DNA from: Phycisphaerales bacterium
GTDB lineage: Bacteria; Planctomycetota; Phycisphaerae; Phycisphaerales; UBA1924
Direction: 5' to 3'
Length of the DNA: 64,000 nucleotides
NCBI GenBank assembly: GCA_020847535.1
Contig: JADLBU010000053.1
Coordinates: 58,955 to 122,954, forward strand
Position numbers and translations under genes: made by a program. The notes below the pieces were generated by a model. It made no database searches. It was not told the DNA's origin and worked only from the letters and a program-made list of their open reading frames with translations. Numbering within the stretch: position 1 is the stretch's first letter; the number at the start of each line of letters is the position of its first letter. Shown piece after piece: positions 15,746-23,287 of the stretch.

Positions 15746-16996
15746 ATGCAGACCAGTTTCCCAAAGGGCAAGATCAAGGCGGTGCTGCTCGAAGGCGTTC
15801 ATCCGCGCGGCGCAGCGCTGCTGGAGGAGGAGGGCTTTCAGGTTGAATTACTCCCCAAGGCGTTGGAGGGCGCTGCGCTCGCCAAGGCGATCTCCGGGGC
15901 GCATCTCCTGGGGATCCGGTCCAAGACGCAGGTGACGGCGTCAGCGCTGGCGGCCGCGCCCAAGCTGCTGGCGGTCGGCTGCTTCTGCATCGGGACCAAC
16001 CAGGTTGATGTCCGGGATGCGTGCGTGCGCGGGGTGCCGGTCTTCAACTCGCCGTTCAGCAACACCCGCAGCGTGGCGGAACTGACGATCGCCGAGATCG
16101 TGGCGCTCTGCCGCCAGCTTGTCGAGAAGTCGAGGAAGATGCACGCGGGTGAATGGGACAAGTCCGCCGATGGGGCGCACGAGGTGCGGGGACGGACCCT
16201 CGGCATCGTCGGGTACGGCCGCATCGGTTCACAGGTCTCGGTGCTTGCCGAGTCGATGGGGATGCGGGTCGTGTTCTACGACAACATGCCGCGATTGGCG
16301 CTGGGCAATGCCCGGCCGTGCCGGACGCTTGGCGAGGTGCTCGAGCAGGCGGATGTGGTGACGCTGCATGTGCCGGCGACCGGGCAGACGGAGAACATGA
16401 TCGGGCGTGCCGAGATCCGCAAGATGAAGAAGGGTGCGTTCCTGATCAACAACGCCCGCGGCAGCGTGGTGGATATCCCGGCCTTGGCGGCGGGGATCAA
16501 GTCGGGCCAGCTTGGCGGGGCTGCGCTGGATGTATTCCCGGAGGAGCCGGTGGGCAAGGGTGAGGCGTTCAGGAGCGAGGTCTGCGGGCTTTCCAACGTG
16601 ATTCTGACGCCGCATGTGGGCGGGAGCACGGAAGAAGCCCAGGAATCAATCTCCGAGGATGTCGCTGGCAAGTTCATCAAGTTCATCAATGTCGGGACGA
16701 CGACGGGGGCGGTGAATGTGCCCGAAGTGGAATTGCCGCCGCAGGCTGAGCGCGGGGATGGGGCCGGCAAGCTGCGGAGACACCGGATCCTGCACTTCCA
16801 TCGCAACGTGCCGGGCGTGCTGAGTGCCATGCACCAGGTGATCGCCCGCATGGGCGCCAACATCTCCGCCGAATACCTCCAGACCAACAAGGACATCGGG
16901 TTCGTCGTGCTCGATGTCGATCCGACCGATGGGGTCAAGGTGATGGAGGGGGTCAAGGGGATTCCGGAGACGATCCGGGTGCGGATGCTCTGGTAG
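15746..16996 (+). CDS. serA: D-3-phosphoglycerate dehydrogenase SerA with ACT domain
   Basis: A 416-residue enzyme for the first step of serine synthesis, oxidising 3-phosphoglycerate with NAD. Its length and architecture match the E. coli type (substrate domain, nucleotide domain, one ACT domain). Seen motifs: AVGCFCIGTNQVD, SPFSNTRSVAELTIAEIVAL, the Rossmann loop GIVGYGRIGSQVSVLAESMG, LINNARGSVVDIPAL with the catalytic Arg region, the ALDVFPEEP element, and LTPHVGGSTEEAQ with the catalytic histidine. The C-terminal 80 residues (HFHRNVPGVLSAMHQVIA to MLW) are the ACT domain, so serine feedback is likely. Single gene, 55 bases after uppP. Confidence 0.93.
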   Translation: MQTSFPKGKIKAVLLEGVHPRGAALLEEEGFQVELLPKALEGAALAKAISGAHLLGIRSKTQVTASALAAAPKLLAVGCFCIGTNQVDVRDACVRGVPVFNSPFSNTRSVAELTIAEIVALCRQLVEKSRKMHAGEWDKSADGAHEVRGRTLGIVGYGRIGSQVSVLAESMGMRVVFYDNMPRLALGNARPCRTLGEVLEQADVVTLHVPATGQTENMIGRAEIRKMKKGAFLINNARGSVVDIPALAAGIKSGQLGGAALDVFPEEPVGKGEAFRSEVCGLSNVILTPHVGGSTEEAQESISEDVAGKFIKFINVGTTTGAVNVPEVELPPQAERGDGAGKLRRHRILHFHRNVPGVLSAMHQVIARMGANISAEYLQTNKDIGFVVLDVDPTDGVKVMEGVKGIPETIRVRMLW

Positions 16997-17023
16997 ACCT
17001 TTGCGCAAGCTTCACAATTGACA

Positions 17024-17056
17024 GCGACCCTGCGGATGCCGATTCCGTAGGGTCGC
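17024..17056 (+). promoter_or_regulatory. Long hairpin directly in front of the first PAP2 gene
   Basis: GCGACCCTGCGGA (17024-17036) pairs with TCCGTAGGGTCGC (17044-17056), 13 base pairs with a single G-T wobble and a 7-base loop. It ends four bases before ATG 17061 and contains the only Shine-Dalgarno-like AGGG of that gene in its 3' arm. It has no T-run, so it is a poor serA terminator, and may instead control translation. Confidence 0.55.
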
Positions 17057-17060
17057 CCCC

Positions 17061-17867
17061 ATGACAACCGAACGCAACCGTGCCGGACTGGTTCTTTTGT
17101 GCGCCCTTGCGATCCCGCTCTGCCTGGCGATGCTCGCCGGCGGCGGGTACCGTGCTGCCCGTGACTTCAAGGATGCGCAGGTTGCTCCGGAGCAGGCTGG
17201 GTTCAGCGGCCGGTACATCGAGATCTCGCGTGCGGAGCTCCAGGAGCTCATCCCCGAGCCGACGACGAGCGGGGCGGGAGTTGCCTTCGAGAAGGGACTG
17301 ACGAAGCTGACGATTGACATCCCCGATGGCGGCAAGCTCAAGGCGTGGTCTGGAGAGTCGATCGATGACACTCCCTTCGATCTGATTGCGGTGCTTGATC
17401 CTGAGCGCAGGAACGCCGGCGGCACGCCGGTGCGCGGGGAGCAATGGAAGGCGATCTACCCCAAAGCCTGCGAGCTGCTCGCCGGTGCGGTTGCGGACCC
17501 GCGCGAGCTCAAGCCCAAGGATTTCTACAAGCGGCGGCGACCCGATGACTCGGGGGATGATGGTTACCCAAGCGGTCATGCTTCCCGGGCATCGATCCAC
17601 GCTGCGGTATCGGCCCAGGTCGTGCCGGGGAGAGTGCGTGAGCTGACGGCCGAGGCGCTGGTGCATGGGATGCATCGCGTGGTGCTCAACAAGCACTACG
17701 CGACGGATATCTGGGCGGGCTCTGTTCTGGGTCAGAACCTGGGGCTTCGGATGAGCGGCAACGCGAAGTTCCAGGCGGACCTGGCGGGGGCGCGAGCTGA
17801 GTGGCAGAGCGCGCGGTTTCCCGGTAATTGCGGGGTCCGACCCACATCCCGTACGCTCTGTGCATGA
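17061..17867 (+). CDS. PAP2-family acid phosphatase, exported (copy 1)
   Basis: A 268-residue protein with one N-terminal hydrophobic segment (residues 9-27), so exported or membrane-anchored. It carries the three phosphatase motifs of the PAP2/class A acid phosphatase superfamily: KDFYKRRRP (KX6RP), YPSGHAS (PSGH) and RVVLNKHYATD (RX5HX3D, with His in place of the usual Ser before Arg). The catalytic histidines are both present. It likely hydrolyses phosphomonoesters outside the cytoplasm. The stop overlaps the start of the next gene by four bases (ATGA, 17864-17867), and that gene encodes a paralogue, so the two arose by tandem duplication and are translationally coupled. A strong hairpin covers its start region. 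Confidence 0.82.
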   Translation: MTTERNRAGLVLLCALAIPLCLAMLAGGGYRAARDFKDAQVAPEQAGFSGRYIEISRAELQELIPEPTTSGAGVAFEKGLTKLTIDIPDGGKLKAWSGESIDDTPFDLIAVLDPERRNAGGTPVRGEQWKAIYPKACELLAGAVADPRELKPKDFYKRRRPDDSGDDGYPSGHASRASIHAAVSAQVVPGRVRELTAEALVHGMHRVVLNKHYATDIWAGSVLGQNLGLRMSGNAKFQADLAGARAEWQSARFPGNCGVRPTSRTLCA

Positions 17868-18637
17868 ATCATCGCCGCTTCGTGCCGACGATCGCCACGT
17901 TTCTGGGCGCTGCTGTCATTTCCATCTGTGGATGCCGGGCGCTCTTCCAGCCCGTGGCACCGCCACCGGAGCCAACGGCCCCGCCATCGACGGCGAGCGG
18001 CCTTCATGCGACGTTCACGGGCCGATACGTGACCATGACCCGGGAAGAGCTTGAGCACCTGGTGCCGGCCTATCCCAACAACGAGGAGGCCCTGGCGTTC
18101 GAGCGGGCGTTGACCGACCTGACGACCAACATTCCCGATGGTGGGGATCTCAAGGCGTGGTCGAGGGAAGCCACCGATGAGTCCCCCTTCGACCTGCTTG
18201 CGGTCCTCGATCCGGATCGCAAGAACGCGGATGGCACGCCCGTCCGCAAGGATCAGTGGAAGGAGATCTATCCCAAGACGTGCGAGCTGCTCGCCAACGC
18301 CTGCGGGGAGCTTGACAGCCTGCCGCTCAAGAAGCTTCATCCACGCGTTCGGCCGCACATCCCGGACAAGTTCGAGTCATACCCAAGCGGGCACGCCTAC
18401 CGGGCAGCGCTCCAGGCGGCGGTGTTGGCACAGGTTGTGCCGGAGAAGCGACGCGATCTGGTGCGAGAGGCAGTCACTCTGGGGATGCTGCGTGGGGTGA
18501 TCGGTGTGCACTACCCGACGGATGTCTGGGATGGGTTCATCGTCGGGCAGTATGTGGGGTGGAAGATGAAGGAGAATGAGACGTTCGGAGTGGATCTGCA
18601 GCTGGCGAAGAAGGAATGGGTGAACTTCGGCAAGTAG
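17864..18637 (+). CDS. PAP2-family acid phosphatase lipoprotein (copy 2)
   Basis: A 257-residue paralogue of the preceding gene. The start at 17864 is set by the ATGA overlap with the upstream stop; a start at 17828 would be in frame but overlaps needlessly. The signal ends in a lipobox (AAVISICGC), so this copy is probably lipid-anchored, unlike copy 1. The phosphatase motifs are KKLHPRVRP, YPSGHAY and RGVIGVHYPTD, all intact. The two copies share the block FTGRYVTMTREELEHL / SGRYIEISRAELQEL and the DIPDGG(K/D)LKAWS and PFDL(I/L)AVLDP segments. Function is presumably scavenging phosphate from phosphomonoesters, inferred from the family. Confidence 0.82.
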   Translation: MNHRRFVPTIATFLGAAVISICGCRALFQPVAPPPEPTAPPSTASGLHATFTGRYVTMTREELEHLVPAYPNNEEALAFERALTDLTTNIPDGGDLKAWSREATDESPFDLLAVLDPDRKNADGTPVRKDQWKEIYPKTCELLANACGELDSLPLKKLHPRVRPHIPDKFESYPSGHAYRAALQAAVLAQVVPEKRRDLVREAVTLGMLRGVIGVHYPTDVWDGFIVGQYVGWKMKENETFGVDLQLAKKEWVNFGK

Positions 18638-18653
18638 GCTGAACGCTCGGTGC

Positions 18654-19065
18654 TTACATCAGCTTGAAGATCGGATCTTCCGGATCGTTGATCTCGCGGC
18701 GAAGCTCGGCATAGTCATCGTCATCATCCAGGTAGCTGTAGTGATCCAGCAGTTCGTCGCTTCCGAACGGCGGCCGCCTGATGCAATAACGCGAGCAAGT
18801 TGGATGATTGCAAGTCGTCCTGGATCGTCCGCCAGCCGGCGGCGCAAGCGAATTTCCGCGATCGCATGTTCATCCTGGAGATAGTGCGTGAAGGCGAGCA
18901 TTTCAATGGATTCCGCCTCGCGCGGACTGATTGCCAGCGCTCGCTTGCACAAGTCCTATATCTCCGGTATTGCCTGAGCGCCGCACATCCATGCGAGGAA
19001 CGATGCCGCCGTGTTGAGCAGGCGCGGGGAGTCAGGGTTTATCGCAGCGATACGAAGGATGCGTG
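18654..19065 (-). pseudogene. Decayed tetratricopeptide (TPR) repeat gene
   Basis: Three pieces of one reading can be joined on the minus strand. From 19060 the frame reads ILRIAAINPDSPRLLNTAAS up to an in-frame TAG at 18956-18958. The same frame continues CKRALAISPREAESIEMLAF and IAEIRLRRRLADDPGR, the TPR pattern of paired helices with Pro at the turn. Near 18790 the reading must move to another frame, which gives GSDELLDHYSYLDDDDDYAE and ends EDPIFKLM with TAA at 18654. One nonsense codon and one frameshift are therefore needed, so the gene is inactive or the assembly contains errors. The true 5' end is not clear and may reach about 19130. It lies convergent to the second PAP2 gene. Confidence 0.6.
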
Positions 19066-19188
19066 ATTTACCGCTCGCGGATCTTCTCATGTAGATCCGT
19101 GTCAGCAGTCCAGGCAGCGGCTCTCGCGATTGGAGAGATCGGAGTTCACGAACGCGGGTACCACAGCGCGGGTTACCGATTGGGGGTG

Positions 19189-20877
19189 CTATTCACCCTT
19201 TCCCGGCGTGTAATTCGGAGATTCCTTCGTGATGCGGATGTCGTGGGGGTGGTTCTCGATGACCGTGGCGCCAGAGACCTTGCAGAATTGGGTGTCGCGC
19301 TGGAGCTCGGCGATCGTGCGGCAACCGCAGTAGCCCATGGCGCTGCGGATGCCTCCGACGAGCTGGTAGGCGAAGTCGGCGAGCGAGCCGCGATAGGGAA
19401 CCAGGCCCTCGACGCCTTCGGGGACGAATTTGAGGATGGGCCGGCCATCGGGACCGATCTTTTCGGCCTGGCGATAGCGGTCGGCGGAGCCGGCGTTCAT
19501 GGCGCCTTCGGAGCCCATTCCGCGATAGCTCTTGTAGCGGCGGCCCTGTGAGATGACCATCTCGCCGGGCGATTCATCGAGGCCCGCGAAGAGCGAACCC
19601 ATCATGACGCAGCTTGCGCCGGCGGCGATCGCCTTGGGGATGTCGCCGGAGTGGCGGATGCCGCCGTCGGCGATCACGGGGACATCGCGGCCGGTGCGCT
19701 GGGCGGCGATCGCCGCGCCGCGTGCGGTGTTCATGATCGCGGTGATCTGCGGGACTCCGACGCCGGTGACGACTCGCGTCGTGCAGATGGAGCCGGGTCC
19801 GATGCCGACCTTGACGGCATCCGCACCGGCCTCGATGAGGTCGATCGCGGCCTGCTCGGTGGCGATGTTGCCGGCGATCACGTGGACGTTGTGCTTCTGC
19901 TTGATGGTGCGGACGGTGCGGAGGACGTTCTCGGAATGTCCGTGGGCGGTGTCGACGACGATGACATCGGCCTCGGCGGCGAGCAGGGCCTCGACGCGTT
20001 CGTAGTGATCGACGCCGACGGCAGCGCCGCAGCGGAGGCGGCCGCGGGCATCGAGGCAGGCGCGCGGGAAACGGGCGGCCCGCTCGATATCGCGCATCGT
20101 GATGAGGCCGGAGAGGTGGAAGTCTCCATCGATCAGGAGGAGCTTCTCGACCTTGTTCTTGCTGAGGATGATCTCGGCTTGCTCGAGTGTGGTGCCCGCG
20201 GGGGCCGTGATGAGGCCGCGGGAGGTCATGACCTCCTTGATCGGGACGGAGAGATCTTCAACGAACTTGAGGTCCCGGCGGGTCAGGATTCCCAGGAGCT
20301 TGCCCTTGTCGGGGCCTGTGCCGCCGTTCTCGGTGACGGGGAACCCCGAGACGTTGTGCTTGGCCATCAGCTCCTTGGCGCGGGCGACCGTCTCATCGGG
20401 GCGGAGCGTGAGCGGATCTGTGATGACGCCATTGGCGGAGCGCTTGACCTTGAGGACTTCGCGGGCCTGGGCCTCGACGGAGAGGTTCTTGTGGATGATC
20501 CCGATGCCGCCCTCGAGTGCCAGGGCGATCGCCAGGGCCGACTCGGTCACGGTGTCCATGGGGGCCGAGACCAGGGGAATATTGAGGCGGATGGAGCCGG
20601 CGAGCCGCGTGGAGGTGTCGGCCTCGGAGGGCATGACCGCGGATCGGCGCGGCAGGAGCAGGACATCGTCAAATGTGATGCCATCCATGGCCAGCTTGCG
20701 CTCGAGCGTCTGCAGAACTCCGGCGGCGGAACTTGCCGGGCTTGACGGAACGGCGGATGCGATTGTGGGTGTGGCGGGGTTTGTGGGGGTTGTGGGGGTT
20801 GTTGGGGCCGGGTGGCCGCCAGAAGAGCCCGCCGAAGCGGCGGTGGAGGGCTCGGGGCGAATAACTGTCGTTCCCAT
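19189..20877 (-). CDS. guaB: Inosine-5'-monophosphate dehydrogenase GuaB
   Basis: A 562-residue IMP dehydrogenase, the NAD-dependent first step from IMP to GMP. After an unusual N-terminal extension the core starts at [18 protein letters not shown] (residue 64). Two CBS domains lie at about residues 150-275, and the catalytic loop is [11 protein letters not shown] with Cys365. [14 protein letters not shown] and the C-terminal flap are present. The first 63 residues are low-complexity (repeated Pro-Thr, such as [14 protein letters not shown]). A start at residue 64 (20688) is possible, but neither position has a good Shine-Dalgarno, so the length is uncertain. The gene diverges from the debranching-enzyme gene. 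Confidence 0.92.
   Translation of the reverse strand: MGTTVIRPEPSTAASAGSSGGHPAPTTPTTPTNPATPTIASAVPSSPASSAAGVLQTLERKLAMDGITFDDVLLLPRRSAVMPSEADTSTRLAGSIRLNIPLVSAPMDTVTESALAIALALEGGIGIIHKNLSVEAQAREVLKVKRSANGVITDPLTLRPDETVARAKELMAKHNVSGFPVTENGGTGPDKGKLLGILTRRDLKFVEDLSVPIKEVMTSRGLITAPAGTTLEQAEIILSKNKVEKLLLIDGDFHLSGLITMRDIERAARFPRACLDARGRLRCGAAVGVDHYERVEALLAAEADVIVVDTAHGHSENVLRTVRTIKQKHNVHVIAGNIATEQAAIDLIEAGADAVKVGIGPGSICTTRVVTGVGVPQITAIMNTARGAAIAAQRTGRDVPVIADGGIRHSGDIPKAIAAGASCVMMGSLFAGLDESPGEMVISQGRRYKSYRGMGSEGAMNAGSADRYRQAEKIGPDGRPILKFVPEGVEGLVPYRGSLADFAYQLVGGIRSAMGYCGCRTIAELQRDTQFCKVSGATVIENHPHDIRITKESPNYTPGKGE
20776..20807 (+). repeat. G-rich repeat (possible G-quadruplex) in the 5' part of guaB
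   Basis: Four runs of four or five G on the plus strand with short loops (20776-20779, 20785-20789, 20794-20798, 20804-20807). It is the template strand of guaB and encodes the Pro-Thr repeat of the N-terminal extension. Confidence 0.55.
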
Positions 20878-20971
20878 GAGATAGTGTGGGGGTGGTCGGG
20901 TCCGATGTCAAGAAAATGGGCCTCGCGAAGAGCTCCATGCCCATCGGCGATCGGGTTCGTATCGTATTTTC

Positions 20972-21000
20972 TTCCGTATTCACACCCGGTGTGCTAGCAT
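20972..21000 (+). promoter_or_regulatory. Possible promoter with operator-like palindrome for the debranching enzyme gene
   Basis: A perfect dyad CACACC-C-GGTGTG lies at 20981-20993. It falls between a weak -35-like TTCCGT (20972) and a -10-like TAGCAT (20995) spaced 17 bases apart, eight bases before ATG 21008. The palindrome is seen; the promoter reading is a guess. Confidence 0.35.
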
Positions 21001-21007
21001 CGCCACG

Positions 21008-23278
21008 ATGGCCGTAACGCCCGCCAGTTCGAAGCGTGCCGCGGCCCCCGTGCAGCCGGATCTACCCGCGCCGGGCTCGTTGTCGGCAATGTCCGTTCCT
21101 TCAGACACCAGTGATGTTCGTTTCGCGGTTTCGGTGCGTCAAGGGGCTCGCGAAGGGCTGTCGATTGATGACCTCTCGCGCATCGAGTGGCTGCTCACGG
21201 ATGGCCACGGCGGGTTCGCGATGGGGACAGCCGCGGGGATTCCCACGCGGAGGTACCACGGCTGGTTCATCCCGGCGCTGACGCCACCCCTGGGCCGGGC
21301 GGTCATGCTGCACTCGGCGATCGAACGGCTGGTGCTTGAGGTGACCGAGAGTGAGCCCGAGGAGGCGATCGATTTCTCGACGTTCCGTTTCCCGGGAGAT
21401 GTGCTGCACCCGCGCGGGGTGGATCACCTGGTCCGGTTCGTTCGCCAGGCCAGCGCGGTGTGGACTTACGAAATCCCGCGTGTTTCCGGGACGCTGACGG
21501 TGACTCGGGAGCTTGTCTTGCTGGGGCCGACGGGCGTTTCCATCCGCTACACGATCGCCGGCCTCAAGACTCGTGAGCGCCGCGCGCGGCTGGAGGTGCG
21601 ACCGCTCGTAGCGATGAGGGATTTCCATGAGGTCACGAGCGGCCGACATGCCGACTCCTCGCGATTCGCGGTCGGCTCCACGCCCGGGACGGTGACTGTG
21701 CGGGCGCAGCGATCGGGCCTGCTGGAGATCCCTGCCCTCTCCCTCTCGTTGCGATCGGCGCGCGAGCAATCGATGTTCGGGGGTCCGGCCCAGTGGTGGA
21801 ACGATTTCGAGTACGCGCGCGACCGGGATCGTGGGCAGTCGTTCCGGGAGGATCTCTACTCACCGGGCGCATTTGTCGCCCGGTGCGAGGATGCCGAGCT
21901 GCCGGGGCTGGCGCAGTTCGAATTGCGGGCGTGGATCGGCGAGCCGATCGCGATTGCCGCCGATCACGCCGAGCGCACACAGGTTCAGCGCATCAGCGCT
22001 ATTGCCGCCAAGGTCATGCCTCTGGCGATCGATGCGGATCGGCGGGCCGGAATCACAGCCCTGGTCGGAGCTGCCGACCAGTTCATCGCCCGTCGCCGTC
22101 TGGGTGAATGGCTGAGCACCGATGGCCGCCCGCGCGAGGCCGCCTCCGTGATCGCCGGCTTCCCCTGGTTCAGCGATTGGGGGCGGGATGCGATGATCTC
22201 GCTCCCCGGGCTGCTCCTGACGACCGGCCGGTTTGCAGAGGTCCGCAGCGTGCTGGAGGGGTTTGCGGCGATGTGCCGCAACGGATTGATCCCCAACTGC
22301 TTCAGCAACCAGACGGGAGCGCCCGAATACAACACCGTCGATGCATCGCTGTGGTTCATTCACGCGGCGTGCCGTTATGCGAGCGTGGCGCGGGATGCGG
22401 CGGTGGCGGGAGATTCGATCGGCAACGCCTGCATCCAGATCATCGAGGCTTATCAGAGGGGCACGGATTTCAACATCCGGGTGGACCCCTCCGACGGCCT
22501 GGTCGCGGCGGGCGATCCGACGATGCAACTGACGTGGATGGATGCCAAGCGCGACGGGGTCGTATTCACACCGCGTGCGGGCAAGGCCGTCGAGATCAAC
22601 GCCCTGTGGTACAACGCGCTGGTCAGCACCGCGGACCTGCTGGAAGCCTCTCGCCCGCGAACGAGCCGGGATCTGCGCCAGGTCGCCGAGCGCGTGCGGG
22701 TCTCCTTCCAGGCCAAGTTCTTCGATGCCTACCGCCGGATGTGCTTCGACATGGTCCCCGGCACGTTCAGCTGGCCGGGCGGGGCGGGCTATGGAGATCC
22801 GGCGTACCAGGTGCGGCCCAACCAGATCTTCGCGGTCAGCCTCCCGCACTCACCGCTCAACGCCGAGCAGCAGGAGGCGGTGGTCAAGGCGGTCAGGGGC
22901 TCGCTGCTGACGCCGATGGGCCTGCGCACCCTGGCGCCGTCGGATCGCGAGTACCAGGGCCGCTACGAGGGCAGTTTGTTCGCGCGGGACCGTGCGTATC
23001 ACAACGGGACGGTGTGGCCGTGGCTGATCGGACCGCTCGCCGAGGCGGTGATGCGGGTCGGGCAGTTCTCCGCTGGGAGCCGGGCCGACGCGATCCGGAT
23101 GATGGCGCCGCTGATGGATGAGCTCCTGACGCCTCGGCCCGGTCGGGCAATCGGCCAGCTCAGCGAGGTGTACGATGGGGATGATTCGCCCGAGCACCCG
23201 CGGCGAGCGGATGGTTGTCCCGCGCAGGCGTGGTCGGTGGCTGAGCTTTTGCGGGTGTACGTGATTGCCATGCAGTGA
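21008..23278 (+). CDS. Glycogen debranching enzyme (amylo-alpha-1,6-glucosidase type, GH133-like)
   Basis: A 756-residue protein. The N-terminal half is the GDE N-terminal bis-type domain (IEWLLTDGHGGFAMGTAAGI, PTRRYHGWFIPALTPPLGR), and the C-terminal half is the alpha/alpha-barrel glucosidase: FPWFSDWGRDAMISLPGLLL, APEYNTVDASLWFIHAACRY, and YHNGTVWPWLIGPLAEAVMR. The catalytic acid residues of the family sit in the DWGRD and the C-terminal barrel regions. It hydrolyses alpha-1,6 branch points of glycogen. The first 45 residues are disordered; a second ATG at 21089 is possible. A glycogen-synthase-like glycosyltransferase lies 16 kb away in the same window, but not in the same operon. Confidence 0.9.
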   Translation: MAVTPASSKRAAAPVQPDLPAPGSLSAMSVPSDTSDVRFAVSVRQGAREGLSIDDLSRIEWLLTDGHGGFAMGTAAGIPTRRYHGWFIPALTPPLGRAVMLHSAIERLVLEVTESEPEEAIDFSTFRFPGDVLHPRGVDHLVRFVRQASAVWTYEIPRVSGTLTVTRELVLLGPTGVSIRYTIAGLKTRERRARLEVRPLVAMRDFHEVTSGRHADSSRFAVGSTPGTVTVRAQRSGLLEIPALSLSLRSAREQSMFGGPAQWWNDFEYARDRDRGQSFREDLYSPGAFVARCEDAELPGLAQFELRAWIGEPIAIAADHAERTQVQRISAIAAKVMPLAIDADRRAGITALVGAADQFIARRRLGEWLSTDGRPREAASVIAGFPWFSDWGRDAMISLPGLLLTTGRFAEVRSVLEGFAAMCRNGLIPNCFSNQTGAPEYNTVDASLWFIHAACRYASVARDAAVAGDSIGNACIQIIEAYQRGTDFNIRVDPSDGLVAAGDPTMQLTWMDAKRDGVVFTPRAGKAVEINALWYNALVSTADLLEASRPRTSRDLRQVAERVRVSFQAKFFDAYRRMCFDMVPGTFSWPGGAGYGDPAYQVRPNQIFAVSLPHSPLNAEQQEAVVKAVRGSLLTPMGLRTLAPSDREYQGRYEGSLFARDRAYHNGTVWPWLIGPLAEAVMRVGQFSAGSRADAIRMMAPLMDELLTPRPGRAIGQLSEVYDGDDSPEHPRRADGCPAQAWSVAELLRVYVIAMQ

Positions 23279-23287
23279 TCAAGGCGA

